A DNA stretch of 64,000 nucleotides, taken from Argyresthia goedartella (lineage: Eukaryota > Arthropoda > Insecta > Lepidoptera > Argyresthiidae). Positions 43,379 through 54,290 of the stretch are shown here, piece by piece; position 1 is the first letter of the stretch; every line of letters begins with the position of its first letter. A model generated the notes under the pieces. That model was given only the letters and a program-made list of their open reading frames with translations. It was not told where the DNA came from and did not search any database. The translations under genes and the position numbers were made by a program. Where the stretch lies: contig OX463813.1 of NCBI GenBank assembly GCA_949825045.1, forward strand, positions 29,060,001 to 29,124,000. The letters are read 5' to 3'.

Positions 43379-45414
43379 CTAACTGGAAAGGGAGAGATAG
43401 TGCTTCTTTAGCCGGTTTTTGAATATATTTAGAGATCGACAGTCCCTGATAGTGCAAGGAAGCTCATTCCACAGTCGTACGGCTCGGATTCTGAACCCGT
43501 GCTCGTAGGCTGCAGTGGAGCGATCTGGAGCTTTGAGCGTAGACGCCATATGAGTTCTCCGAGGCCTGCTTGAAGAAAAAAATTCGAAGCGATCACGTAG
43601 GAAGTTAGGGTAACGAGGGTTCCACAAAATATTATAAAGGAAACACAGGATATGAGAGTCCCGTCGAAGCCGAATCGGTAGCCACTTCAGCTCCCTGCGA
43701 TGCTGAGATACGTGGTCATACTTGCGCAGTCCGAAGATGAACCGAATCCCGAGATTTTGAAGTCGTTCGAGTTTGTTCAGTTGTTCTTCATTTGCGCTCA
43801 CCCAGCAAACATCAGCATAATCAATGAGGGGGAGAAGAAGGGACTGAGCGAGAGTTATTTTGGTCTGGCGAGGAAGAAAGTTCTAAAGTCTCCTGAGGGA
43901 ATGAAAAGTTGCGTAAACTCGCCTGCTGACCTCATTAACATGCATTGACCAGGACAATTGATTATCAAAGATGACACCCAGGTTTTTAGCTTTATCGCTA
44001 TACATGATTACAGTACCGTTATAAGTTACAGAAGGGACAGACAATTGCTGCAACGTGTTTAAAGAGTGTCCGGTACCTATAATAATGGCCTGGGACTTAT
44101 TCGGATTAACCAGCAACCCAAATGACGATGCCCATCCACTAATACCAGCCAAGTCAGCGTTTAACGCATCCACAGCGGAATTTACATCATCAGGAGAGAA
44201 GTGACGATAGATCTGAAGGTCATCCGCGTAGAGAAGATAGGAAGAAGAAAGGACATCGGATATGGAATTGATAAATATTGAGAATAGAAGAGGAGGGAGA
44301 ATGCCACCTTGGGGGACACCGGATTTGTAGGAAAGAAAGTTGTCATCTGTCGGATCCTTTTTGTAGTTACACTTAGCGCGATTTTTCTTGGCCATTAGGC
44401 GCTTGATAGCATCGTTAAGCCAGGGCGCCGGCAGGTGTTTTACCCTGACTTTCTTAATGGGAGCATGTTTGTCGTAAAGTCCCAAGACAATTGCATTATA
44501 GTTGTGGATTTTGTCGTCAACGTTCTCGCTCAAGATGACAGGGGACCAATCGACCAGTGAGACATCAGACCTAAGGGACTCCACATCTATGCCTTTGAAG
44601 CTTCGAATATCTATGAATTTCGTTCTGCTCTTCGGACACCTAATCTTATAGGAGAGGTAGATGAGATCGTGGAAGGAGAAAGGAGAGTTAAGTTGACCGT
44701 GAGAGGCAACCTTATCCAAGTTGGAGACGATTATGATGTCTAGAAGAGAGGGAGAACAATGCGGCTGGAAATGAGTGGCCTCAAGTGGCAAGATGTGGAG
44801 ATTGAATGAATCGACTATGGACCTGAGTTTGGCAGAACGGGAATTCTGTTTGAGGAGACAGGTGTTGAAATCGAAATCCCCAAGAATGAGAGTGTCGTCG
44901 TAAATTGGGGTCAAATCATTAAGAAGGGATTCAAAGGTGTCGAAGTAGTCAACACGAAAATAGGGGCTATAGAGGACACCAAGCAGCACCTTTTTGTGAT
45001 GAAGAACAATTTTAAGGAAGAGGTATTCAGCAGACTCGGAGTACTGACTAGGGGATACATTAATCACCTTACAAGCAATTTCCGCAAGCAGGTAAACAGC
45101 GACACCTCCGTCTGCCTTTCCGGTTCTGTCGTTCCTATATAGCCTGAAGCCTGGAAGAGAGTACATGGATGAAGGGAGTGAAGCCTTAAGGAATGACTCA
45201 GAGACAAGGATGCCGTCCACACGTTGCTCAGAAAAAGCCTCGATGAGATCGGGGTAGCTAGTGTGAATACTTTGAGCAGATTTTTCCCTGACCCACCAAA
45301 GACAGTCTTAAGTTTGACGGAAAGCGGTTCTTCCACAGTGGAAATATCGCTTTCCGCACTAATAAATTCATCGCTAGAAGCACACGACAAGAAGCTATCG
45401 TTATGGATATCCAT
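43379..45414 (-). pseudogene. LINE ORF2: endonuclease fused in frame to late RT
   Basis: Read on the minus strand. A start-like segment at 45414 (MDIHNDSFLSCASSDEF) shifts frame near 45260 into the endonuclease (GILVSESFLKASLP, GVLYSPYF, LILGDFDFNTCL, SPSLLDIIIVSN, FSFHDLIYLSYK). At about 44322-44333 the pre-RT linker (DNFLSYK) runs straight into SGVPQGGILPPLLFSIFIN. The whole RT fingers and first catalytic Asp block are therefore missing, yet the frame is kept. YADD follows (LLYADDLQIYRH). A second frameshift near 43880 leads into the C-terminal segment (ERLQNLGIRFIFGLRKYDHV) that ends at 43379. Non-functional RT. Confidence 0.87.
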
Positions 45415-46048
45415 ACTATATATAGGTAAATAATATAGATATATGTATAAAAATATATACTACAATAATGTAAATGAAATAAAACACCAAATAAAAAAAA
45501 ACAAGTAAATAACTTAACGGGATGACCTAGACCCATTGCCAGACAACGATTGCTGAAGTAAGCAGAAAACCTACTTCTTTTAGTTAAACAACACACAGGA
45601 TAAAATAAATTAACAACTGGGCAGCGGACAGTGACGGCACAGAAACATAAAATAGAACATAACATGAAAAATTTTTGGGAAGTTAGGCCACGGCGAGGTA
45701 AACGCAAAAAGGACCGCGACATGGAGCCCGAACGAAACGCAAACATTTTTGCCAACACTTTAAAAGTAATTAAGTACAAAGTTTGAGGTTTGCGTTTCGA
45801 TCCCACTGTTAAAAAGTACACAGACGCAGATGCGTGCACAATGAAAAGTAAAAAAAAAAAAAAAAAACAGTGACAGACCTACCATGTCGTAATGTCTAGA
45901 GAACCGAAGTAAATTGTACTTTAGACTCTTGGACGCAAAGAAAAAGTGCTACTACCTCGCAAATAAAAAGTTAAGACAGCCAAATGACGACTGCATCGCG
46001 AAAATGGAAGGCCGAGTATGACTGGCTTGCGGACAGACGAACCTAACC
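45415..46048 (-). other. Spacer between LINE ORF1 and ORF2
   Basis: About 630 bp with an A run near 45850. A long antisense-like frame (45258-45839, minus) overlaps the ORF2 start and shows no domain; I do not call it. Confidence 0.5.
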
Positions 46049-46818
46049 TTACTTCTTCTTGATCTGCGTCTGAGCCGCCTGTCGCCTGGTAACTGCGCCT
46101 TTGGCGGAGCCAGCTGTAGTCCCCGCAGCTGGTTTCTTCCCAATGCCGGTAGGCAAGGGGGCCTCCTTGCTGGGAAACTTATCAGTTAGCGGCCGTAAAT
46201 CCGCCCAACACTCAAGCTTTTGCCGCGACCCGTCAGGCAGCAACAGGTGTATCTTGCCATCAGAAGTCCAAGTGTTGCTCACTCCGAAGTGCTTGCGTGC
46301 TGCAATGAAGACACCATGTCTGGATTTGGTCAAGAAATGGACACAGTAATACCAGAGCCCCTGAGCTCCTTCTTCAGACTACGATCTGTGTGCGTTGCGA
46401 AGCGTACAAGCAGCGGCCGAGATTTCGTCCCCTTGGCACCCAGCCTATGCACCACCTTCAAGTCGCGGAGGCACTCTGCAGACACCTTGAGGCGGTCTGT
46501 GAGCACACCCTTCAAAATGACGTCTGCTTCCTCTTTAGCCGCCTCTTGCACACCATGCACCAGCAGCACCTTACGCCTCGCAGCGGTCTCGTGCCGGTCG
46601 AGCCCGAGGGTCAGAAGCTTCAGTGAATTCTTCAGCATTCCGAGGCTCTTCCACACGAGAGACTTGAAGTCCGAGAACTCACGTGTCAGCTTGGTGATGT
46701 CCTGGGGTCCTGGAGTAGGTGTGGCTGCATGCAGTTCCTGCTCGTACTTCCCCATCCGCTCACTGAAGGTCTCCGTGATTTCATCCATATACTTCTGCAG
46801 CTCAGCGTATAGGTCCAT
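46049..46818 (-). pseudogene. LINE ORF1 (coiled-coil RNA-binding type)
   Basis: Two frames offset near 46330. The first (46818-46330, 162 residues) begins MDLYAELQKYMDEITETFSE and has a coiled-coil-like N-terminus. An RRM-like core (KVLLVHGVQE, VVHRLGAKGTKSRPLLVRF) follows. The second (46333-46049) continues TKSRHGVFIAARKHFGVS and ends in a basic tail. This resembles L1-type ORF1 proteins that bind RNA and act as chaperones. A single frameshift separates the parts. Confidence 0.75.
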
Positions 46819-47051
46819 TGTGCTTGTGTGTGAGGTTATAATAGATGATGCAACAATATATGAAGTGATCAGTTAATTATGATGAAAAGAGGGTCTAGGT
46901 CAGTGAATTTATATTAAATTGTACATTAATTGATTATAAATAATTAAAATAAAATTAGAGAGCTTATTTTTTGCTGGCGTTTCTTAGTTCTATCCCCGAA
47001 AAAAAAGTATTTAATTGAAATTTTCCTCATAGTCGGTGTGAAAAGTTGTAT
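46819..47051. other. Intergenic, no gene
   Basis: AT-rich sequence upstream of the LINE ORF1; it may contain its 5' UTR. Confidence 0.4.
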
Positions 47052-47172
47052 GTGTCACACAAGAGCAAAATTATTTTCGTCACGGGCGTTAAAGCTTGAA
47101 TCCTTCGTTACGCTCAGGATTCAATGAACCGCCCTCGCCGTAAATACATAATTTGGTCCCTTGTGACACAAA
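47052..47172. repeat. Foldback element
   Basis: TGTGTCACACAAG at the left mirrors CTTGTGACACAAA at the right, and an inner hairpin pairs TTGAATCC with GGATTCAA around CGTTACGCTC. No target duplication was identified. Confidence 0.4.
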
Positions 47173-47499
47173 TAACTATTGATTCCCAATTACGTTAAAT
47201 GTTTGCCAAATGTATTGCCCCCATGTAGTTTTACAGAACCGTGTTGATTGCTTGCTGATTGGTCACTTTCTGTCCGAATACTAAAGTTAGGTTTGTTAGG
47301 TCACCACTTTATGATAAACCTGGAGGCGAAGCAAAGAAGAGCGGAGCGAGGCGACCCCATTGGGGTTGGTATAGGGTGTATTTTTTAACAAACTTTGGAA
47401 CAGTTAAACTTACGCCATAAACGAATAGCCCCTTATGTAGAGTGCGGAGTAAGTTACACAACAGGTCTGTATATATCAATGTTGATAGTCGTTTAAGGA

Positions 47500-47845
47500 T
47501 TTTTATACATACAATTAAATAGGTTTTTAGATGTGGATGTACAATTGGTTTTCATATTCATATTCATATTCATTTACTTGCATATAACGTACAACTTTTT
47601 ATACGTGCATGTAAATGGGTTTTTATACATGCTTGTTTAATGGGTTTTTATACGTCCATATATAATAGGATTTTGTACGTGCATGTATGAATGGGTTATT
47701 ATACGTGAAGGTACAATGTTTTTAAACGTGCATGTTTCATTGGTTTTATACGTGCATTTATAATGGGTTTTAATAAGTGAATATAAAATGGGTTTTTATA
47801 CTTAAAATGGATTTTTATACATGCGTATATATTGGGTTTTTCATT
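47500..47845 (+). repeat. Degenerate minisatellite, period about 30 bp
   Basis: The phrase TACGTGCATGTAAATGGGTT followed by TTTA recurs about ten times with many substitutions and small indels; a (TTCATA)n patch lies near 47553. Confidence 0.7.
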
Positions 47846-48310
47846 TTCTGCCTTCACTGCATAGACTTGGCCGACTCCACTCCCTATAGGAGAAGGCAAG
47901 ATGTTTTTTATAAGCTTTTATTTACTTTCAATAGACTTCTTTCATACTTTTTAGGATTCTGTATTTATTAGTTCTCATTATAATTCGCCTTATCACCTTT
48001 TCAGCATTACAGCTGTTGTGTATTCTGAGAGCCACATTTTTTCATTACTTCTATTAATTAAATTATTAAACAACAAATATTTTTTTAGCTCCTTCTTTAA
48101 TCAACGGTAAAACTACTAGAAACCCTTTACGCTACTGGTTAAGGTCGAGAAGCTCAATGCAGATACTCATCATCATCAATACCTTGACAATGGTTAACAT
48201 TCTGACTAATGATGTGTGCTATCGTTTACCACATGTAAATGAACCCTTCATAGATAAACAATAAACATAGAACAACAACAACAAACAACATAGATTCAAA
48301 TACATATAGA
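47846..48310. other. Intergenic, no gene
   Basis: No reading frame of interest; AT-rich. Confidence 0.4.
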
Positions 48311-48483
48311 AAGGACTTGCGGCTTCTGTGGCGCAGTCGAGGATCTACACCATAATAGAGATGTACCGCCCGGAGTATGAATCCCGTTCGGAGAAAGAAA
48401 GAAAATGGTTATTAACGTTTCCATACAGTCATTCGCTCGATAAACAGAAACCTCCTTCTGGCACAGTTGGGAATAAAGACACT
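48311..48483 (+). repeat. Degenerate tRNA-like repeat (third type)
   Basis: TGTGGCGCAGTCGAGGATC (A-box-like) and GGAGTATGAATCCC (B-box-like) lie about 50 bases apart. CTTCTGGCACAGTTGGGA near 48455 repeats the head again directly before SINE-B. The phrase GGCGCAGTCG also occurs at 17430 and 26390. Diverged. Confidence 0.45.
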
Positions 48484-48682
48484 CTCTGGCACCGCGGCTG
48501 TGGCTCTGCCTTCCATGCGAGAGGTCCCGGGTTCGATCCCTGGCTGGGGATAAAGAAAAAAACTCCAGGCCTGGGATGTTTTATGTGTGATGTCGCTGTT
48601 TCTGGTTGCCACGACACAGGGTGTCCTAGTGTATGGCCAGAAGCAATATATGTGGCTGTATATAAATGTTTATGTTATGTTA
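48484..48682 (+). repeat. SINE-B copy
   Basis: Plus-strand copy with head TGTGGCTCTGCC and B box GGGTTCGATCCC, then GATGTCGCTGTTTCTGGTTG and a TGTTTATGTTATGTTAA tail. The long open frame through it is not coding. Confidence 0.85.
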
Positions 48683-49139
48683 ACTTCACGCGTATGAAAC
48701 CGCGGGCAACAGCTAACATCAATTTCACTCTACTGAAGTTTGTTCTACAGACAGACAACATCTACGACCGCGCCGAGTGAAGTATCCTGACAATCACTTT
48801 ATCAACGTCGCTTGTCACGACTGTACGCCATTTTCATTCTAGAAATAGTATGTCGTCGAACCCTATTGTTTCTGACTTGCATTTTGTTGCAATTATTTTC
48901 AGCATCTCTGAAATCTATCACAATCCTCTTCAAATCGATGTACTGAAGGATGCTTGCCAACTTTAAATCGACGTTTGAATAATCAGAACGCGATTATGTC
49001 ACACGAGCTGTCATCTAAAGATATCGGTCATAACTCAACAGAATCGAATAACGAAAATCGAATGAAATAATAATTGAATAATTGAACAAAGATGTTCAAA
49101 TTTGTTACATTTGAAAATCTTTTTGTAAGAGAACGGTCA
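48683..49139. other. Intergenic, no gene
   Basis: Nothing recognised. Confidence 0.35.
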
Positions 49140-49320
49140 ACAACATCAACAAATACTATGATGATGGAAAACAATGTGAGAAAACCTCTATGCCTGCGGC
49201 GATGGGCTAGCACCACGTCACTCAAAATAGAGTATTCAATAAGTGGCTCAACTTGGGCATAATAGTGCCTCTGCCACACGGTATGGGAAAAGGCGTGACG
49301 TTGTGTATTAACACAGAATG
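49140..49320 (+). repeat. Dispersed repeat with GGCGTGACG block
   Basis: ATGATGGAAAACAATGTGAG, GGCGATGGGCTAGC, GTGCCTCTGCCACAC and GGGAAAAGGCGTGACG occur here and, in reverse orientation, at 50985-51140. Partial copies lie at 51540-51605 and near 60960. I know this block as common in lepidopteran genomes. Confidence 0.65.
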
Positions 49321-49415
49321 AATCTAGTGACAAAGCACTAGGGAAGATTATTTGTATAATAGAACTGTAACTGGTGTAAACGGGCTATTATTTAGGCAAG
49401 GTTACATAAAGTAAA

Positions 49416-49664
49416 TTGACGACCCGAATGGCCGAGTCGGCAATGACACTGCCTACGCAGCCAAGGGTCCCGGGTTCGAGTCCCGGTGGGGGCAAATATT
49501 TGTTTGATGAGAACGGATGTTTGTACCCTATAGTCATGGTTGTTACTCTATCTAAGTATAATATTTATCTATATAAGTACGTTTATCCTTGTCCAGTACC
49601 CAAGATACAGGGAATTTTAGTTTGGGGCTAGATCAATGTGTTTAAATAGTGTCCAAGGTATTAT
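49416..49664 (+). repeat. SINE-A copy
   Basis: A box TGGCCGAGTCGG, B box GGTTCGAGTCC and body ending GTGTCCAAGGTATT match the copy in the Gypsy leader at 4353-4621. The tail here is very short. Confidence 0.85.
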
Positions 49665-50129
49665 GATACTCCCTTTTTGTTACACCTGCGGCCTTATTGT
49701 CTATCTACAACATCGATCTAGATCGCTTTGAAATGGACATTTGAAGGATATATTTTTGACGTGATAATGTGCTATAAATCGATGAACGCCGGCTGAACAT
49801 GAAACAAATATTTGCCCCCACCGGGACTCGAACCCGAATACTGCGTCTAGGTACAAGCGACGATTGACAAGGGATGGCAAATTATGATATTCACCAACTT
49901 CAAATCGCAGTTTTTGACATGAGCTGCCATTTCAATACAAACCAACTAAATTAGTGAGCAGCCCCTCCCAAATAATTACTTTTCTCACTGTGCTAAACAT
50001 ACTACATACAAACCATTGACTCTATCAAGTAACGTCCGACCGAGACTGGCCGAGAATACGCCGAGAATTTCGCAATTTTATCTAATGACTACTATCCAAT
50101 CACAGACTATAGGTGCTCCCTGGATTCAA
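49665..50129. other. Intergenic with SINE-A head fragment
   Basis: At 49806-49850 a minus-strand fragment (TTTGCCCCCACCGGGACTCG) matches the 3' part of the SINE-A head. Nothing else is recognised. Confidence 0.45.
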
Positions 50130-50375
50130 CTAATATAATAAATGTGAAAGTGGCGTTGTTTAGATGTTTGGATGTTTGTGTGTTTGTGCCTCAATCACGC
50201 TAAAACGGCTGAATGCATTGGGGTTCAATTAAGCACAGCGATAGTTTATGAGCTAGATTAACATATAGGATACTTTTTATCTGACTGCAACAGAAAGAAG
50301 GGTAACCTTATATCGATAAATGATAATTCCTAGGAACACGCAGATGAAGTTCATCAGCTAGTTTCAGGCATCAGC
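50130..50375 (+). repeat. Dispersed repeat, uninterrupted copy
   Basis: Contains GTGAAAGTGGCGTTGTTTAG, ATGTTTGGATGTTTGTGTG, CGCTAAAACGGCTGAA and AATGATAATTCCTAGGAA. It matches the split copy at 17375-17815 in opposite orientation. Confidence 0.65.
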
Positions 50376-50984
50376 TAGTTTCAGACAGGACGAGTTGAGT
50401 TTATTCGTTAACTACTGTGTTTTTTTCAAAAGTATCTTAGGGCCGTAGTTCATAAAGTTCTAATGCAATCAAAATGCGAAATTCTCGGCTTATTCTCGTG
50501 CAGTCTCGGTTGGACCTTAGTATCAAGTTAACGAACTGTGTTTACTGTGCCATCCACCCTGACAGGCGAAGAGTAATGAATAAGACCCTGTTTAAAGATA
50601 AATCGCTGATGCAGTAAATATAAGGAGGCTGATGGCTTTTTGATTTTGACCGGATGTTCAATGTGTGCCGCCATGTTCGTGGTCCACCACCACTAAACCG
50701 TGGGGAATAATTTACAACATCCGTGGCGTTGCGGTTCGAGGCTCCCTAGCGAGAGTCCTCAGGCCTTAAATGTTTATATATTAGTATGACGTCGCTGTTT
50801 CAGCCTTTATATATTTTAGGGGGTTGTTAGGGACATCAATCTGAGTATTTTTCACAATTAAACCGTTTTCATCAGAGCATTTTCACATGAAAACATATAG
50901 GGGAAAGAAAAATACAATGTAAACAATCACATCTCTATAACTGCTTCGATGGTCTGGCCCTCTGTAAACATAAAACAAAAAGCG
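50376..50984. other. Intergenic with degenerate SINE-B piece
   Basis: Around 50718-50805, GTGGCGTTGCGGTTCGAGGC and GACGTCGCTGTTTCAGCC resemble parts of SINE-B. Otherwise no gene. Confidence 0.4.
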
Positions 50985-51140
50985 TCACGCCTTTTCCTAT
51001 ACGGGGTGGCAGAGGCACTGTTGCGCCCACGTTTTGCGTGACAGGGGGCTAGCCTATCGCCGCAGCTCTAGATATATGAAAGTTTCCTCACAATGTTTTC
51101 CATCATCGCTTTATGTATATTTGTTGTTTTTGTTGACCTT
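50985..51140 (-). repeat. Dispersed repeat with GGCGTGACG block
   Basis: Reverse-orientation partner of 49140-49320: AGCGTCACGCCTTTTCCTAT, GGTGGCAGAGGCAC, GGGGGCTAGCCTATCGCCG and CACAATGTTTTCCATCATCG. Confidence 0.65.
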
Positions 51141-52095
51141 TCTATTAGATCAAGGTAAACAGAGTTAATAGCGTGTATAGATTTCTAAAATCGTAAACTG
51201 CTATGTCTTGTCTAGACCAAGCCTTTTGTCTTAGAAAACAATGAATTTTAGATTAAGTGTAAACACTAACAATAATTTGTACCTAAAAGCTTTGTACTTT
51301 CTGTATCCCTTGACTTGAAATTAACTGATTATCTGTAATATTAATCTCAACAACTTTAGTATATTAACATGGGTTAATCTTTTAATGAACCTGAACAACG
51401 TTCCTAATGGAATATGGAATCAGCTACGAAATCAGTTGTTTATTTTAAGTAATTTCGTTTGTTAACATATTATATTGTGTGGCTGTTTTTCATCCCAAAT
51501 AAACACAATAAAAATAAAATTCTTGAAGTACTGACCACACGTAGGCACAATTGTGCCTCTACCACCCTGTACAGGAATAGGCGTGACGCTATGTTTTCTT
51601 TTTTAAACTTAAATATAGGGGTAAACAAATATGGGAAAACATTTAAACGACAACCAAAATATTTTTTTCCTATCCAAAATAGGTTAATGATCACCAAAAG
51701 TTGCGGACAATATCAGGGCAAAATACTGCGGTAGCTTAGGTGAAGCGTAAAGGGGTGAGCGAAAAGAAGCTCTCTTTATCCTTCGTGTTACGTTGAACAT
51801 GTAAGAACAACAAAAGATACGTAAAACATAAACTTAAGTACACAAAACATACAAAAAAGTTTGGTGATCATTTATCCAAACACAATTGGGTGATCGTTTA
51901 CTAATTCTGGCGGTCCTTTCGAATTTATTGGTAGTAAAATAGATGCGTTTTTTATGATCGTTTAAACACAAGCCAAAAAATATTAATAATAGGGTGTTAT
52001 GTTTTGGTAAGCAGTTTTGTTAAATAAGTAGTAGGCTCAGTACTGATTCCTGCTAAAGATGGTTATATTTTTAAAACATAAGCCTAGGTATACTA
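51141..52095. other. Intergenic, no gene
   Basis: Contains a partial copy of the GGCGTGACG repeat at 51540-51605. No coding potential is seen. Confidence 0.4.
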
Positions 52096-52274
52096 AAGGT
52101 TAACTTAAGTTTAGCCGGCTAATGTCAATGACATTTCTATACCCATTTTGAGCCTCAGCAATAAGGAGGCTAGTCTCCAGTTTAACCGGCCAATGTTGAA
52201 ATCATTTATCGCAATAAACATCATTTCGGTTTGAGCCTTATCTTAACATAGCCGGCTAAACTTAAGTTAACTTT
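52096..52274. repeat. MITE-like element with 25-bp inverted ends
   Basis: AAGGTTAACTTAAGTTTAGC (start of a 25-bp end, 52096-52120) mirrors 52250-52274 with one mismatch. A third, internal, degenerate copy of the end (AGTTTAACCGGCCAATGT) lies near 52179. The target duplication is not clear. Confidence 0.65.
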
Positions 52275-53329
52275 CCTACCTAACTTTAGGCGTAACAATA
52301 CACTATTACTATTCGGTTTTTATAAGAAAATCGAGCTCCAGTTAGTCGATATCTCCATGTATGTATTTATCAACATTTTTCAACATCTCCAAGCCCCCAA
52401 TACATCAAAGTATCCGTGTGGCTTCATCCCTCAAGAATCATCCCGATTTAATTATCCAGTTTTATGCCCTGTTGCATAGGCAATAGGCAAAGGCTAGCCC
52501 ATCGCCGCCGCTGAAGCGTCACTCAGCCTCACAGGCTACTTTATGTCGCGTAAACAAACATTAAATGGAAATTCAAGATGAACGCAGACGAAGTCGCGTG
52601 CACTAGCTAGTGATAGCTTGAGATAGACTATGACAATATAAATAACTCATAAGAATAATGACACAAGGTTCATTTCCTTTATCGTAATTTATCCTACATC
52701 CAAATATATCAGAGTTTTTCAACATCTCAGAGCCCTTAATACATCAAAATATCCGAGTGAAGAAATATCCTGACTTGCCTGCATCCGGGCAGAGATTACC
52801 GGAAGGCACAGATATGTCGGACGCGTGGGCCCATGTTGTTATGACCCATGGATCCTAATCTAACGCCCCTAGTGAGACATGATAACGTGTAAGTAAGTTT
52901 ATTCGATAATTGGGTAAGAATATTGAGTCACCTTGTAATGAAAGTGGTATCACTGTAATCGTGGGACAATCCTTTATCAACTAAAAGCTAGATTTCTCAG
53001 CACGCTAACGATTTTACCGTATCTATCACAGAGAATCTAGGAGAGTGTAATACATTACCCTCCTTACATACGGAGCTGGCTCTTGGATGGTACTTCGACG
53101 ACTTTCCACTCAAAAGTCCGGACCAAAAAATTCCACTGGAGAATGGCTCTTTATTTTAGCTTTCAAACACTGTAAGATTATTGCCTGTCAGCCAGGTTCC
53201 AACGCAACATAGCCGTGTGTATTCAAATTATGTTTAAACTGTTTTAGCGGCTTTAAAAAGTCTGGTGCAAATCAGCCTTCATCTTTACATCGACACATTC
53301 CGTATTACTGTTCTGTGAACTAGGGTAGG
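52275..53329. other. Intergenic, no gene
   Basis: A short piece AAGGCTAGCCCATCGCCGCC near 52490 belongs to the GGGCTAGCC family. Nothing else is recognised. Confidence 0.4.
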
Positions 53330-53562
53330 CAAGCTGGGCACGACACATCTTTCTAGATGGAAGATGGGGCTCTAAAGTTCTATCCTGGATGCCCCGTACA
53401 GGAAAGAGAAGTGTTGGAATGGAAGACCTGCGGCACGATGGTCCAATGACATCAGGGGTACAGCTGGCCCGACATGGACGAGAATGGCCGCAGAGCTTAC
53501 GAATTGGCGTTCAATTGATGCCTCCCCAATTCTACAGCAGAGGATAAGAAACTACTGAAGAA
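53330..53562 (+). pseudogene. RTE-like LINE, 3' terminal fragment
   Basis: The frame ending at the TGA near 53556 reads RPAARWSNDIRGTAGPTWTR and then AAELTNWRSIDASPILQQ. This is the RW-DDI...W..A..R..W pattern at the C-terminus of RTE-type LINE polyproteins. An upstream piece (LGTTHLSRWKMGL) has a stop. A GAA repeat follows as a probable tail. Confidence 0.65.
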
Positions 53563-53739
53563 GAAGAAGAACGTAGGGTCAAACATTCACAGTAATCTTC
53601 GCTCCCATCTATCCGAAGTGCTTGCGGCGGTATCCGGGGCGCGTCATTTCCTGTGCGTGATTGCTTATATTTACCGCATTCGCTCATGCGACGCTGACCG
53701 GCTCGGATGTCTCGACGAAAACAAATAAATAAATGTAGC

Positions 53740-53860
53740 CCATCAATGTCCCCACCGAGGGGCACGGGCCTTTACCCGGATACGAGTAAGATTAATCCAT
53801 ACTCCACCACGCTTGCTCAGTGCGGGTAGATGGAGAGGTTTTACGACTACTACTACCAAG
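53740..53860 (+). repeat. Dispersed repeat fragment (CACCGAGG...CCACGC)
   Basis: GTCCCCACCGAGGGGCACGG and ATACTCCACCACGCTTGCTC resemble a repeat common in Lepidoptera. A related piece in opposite orientation lies near 61370-61430 (GCCAGCGTGGTGGAATATGG). Confidence 0.4.
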
Positions 53861-53950
53861 TAGCGATAGTAGCCGGGACCTACAGCTTAACGTGTCATCC
53901 GAAACACGGAACGTCCGATAATGTACTTAAGATAAATTAATTATCTCATT

Positions 53951-54030
53951 GGTTAATGATCAGGATTCGAACCTGCATCTTGTGTGTGAGAAGAAATCAT
54001 GAAACCCATTTGACCACGGAGCCCCGACGA
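53951..54030 (-). repeat. tRNA-like SINE head (fourth type)
   Basis: The minus strand reads GGGCTCCGTGGTCAAATGGG (A-box region) and a perfect B box GGTTCGAATCC. No acceptor pairing is seen that would support a real tRNA, and no body was identified. Confidence 0.45.
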
Positions 54031-54110
54031 AAATAATTAGCTTAAAAAATTACGTAGTAGTAGACTTACAAATGCACACAGGCTTTAAACTTGTAACACA
54101 AAAACACAGA

Positions 54111-54290
54111 GGTGCAGGAAGAATTTCGGTCATTAACCTGACAGAGACAGATAATAATATCTTCCGCGTGATGATATTGACGTCACGCTCACTCGGACGG
54201 CGGTCATTGCAACTGTGTGCGTAAACATATTTACGCGGGAGCGACAGAGACAGGAAATAACAGGTTAATGACCGAAATTCTTCCTGCTCC
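54111..54290. repeat. MITE-like element with 27-bp perfect inverted ends
   Basis: 54114-54140 (GCAGGAAGAATTTCGGTCAT and on to CCTG) is the exact reverse complement of 54261-54287. The match extends outward to 30 bp with one mismatch. Just inside lie ACAGAGACAG copies as direct repeats. Confidence 0.75.

Larger units (their letters stand above)
43371..46818 (-). mobile_element. Minus-strand LINE with internal deletion
   Basis: Read from 46818 downwards it has ORF1, a 0.6-kb spacer and ORF2 (endonuclease, partial RT, C-terminus). It ends next to the BEL insertion at 43371. Before BEL inserted, its 3' end would have adjoined the (TA)n tip of the inverted-repeat element. It is defective through frameshifts and one large deletion. 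Confidence 0.85.

Noticed and set aside
45258..45839. 193-codon minus-strand frame between LINE ORF1 and ORF2
   Set aside because: Cys/Phe-rich, low complexity toward its end, overlaps the ORF2 start in another frame, and has no relation to LINE proteins.
48328..48780. 150-codon frame containing RGPGFDPW
   Set aside because: That peptide is the translation of the SINE-B head; such frames are a common false gene call.
53951..54030. tRNA gene on the minus strand
   Set aside because: The B box is perfect but the remaining arms do not give a credible cloverleaf by eye; a SINE head is more likely. A tRNA covariance search would settle it.
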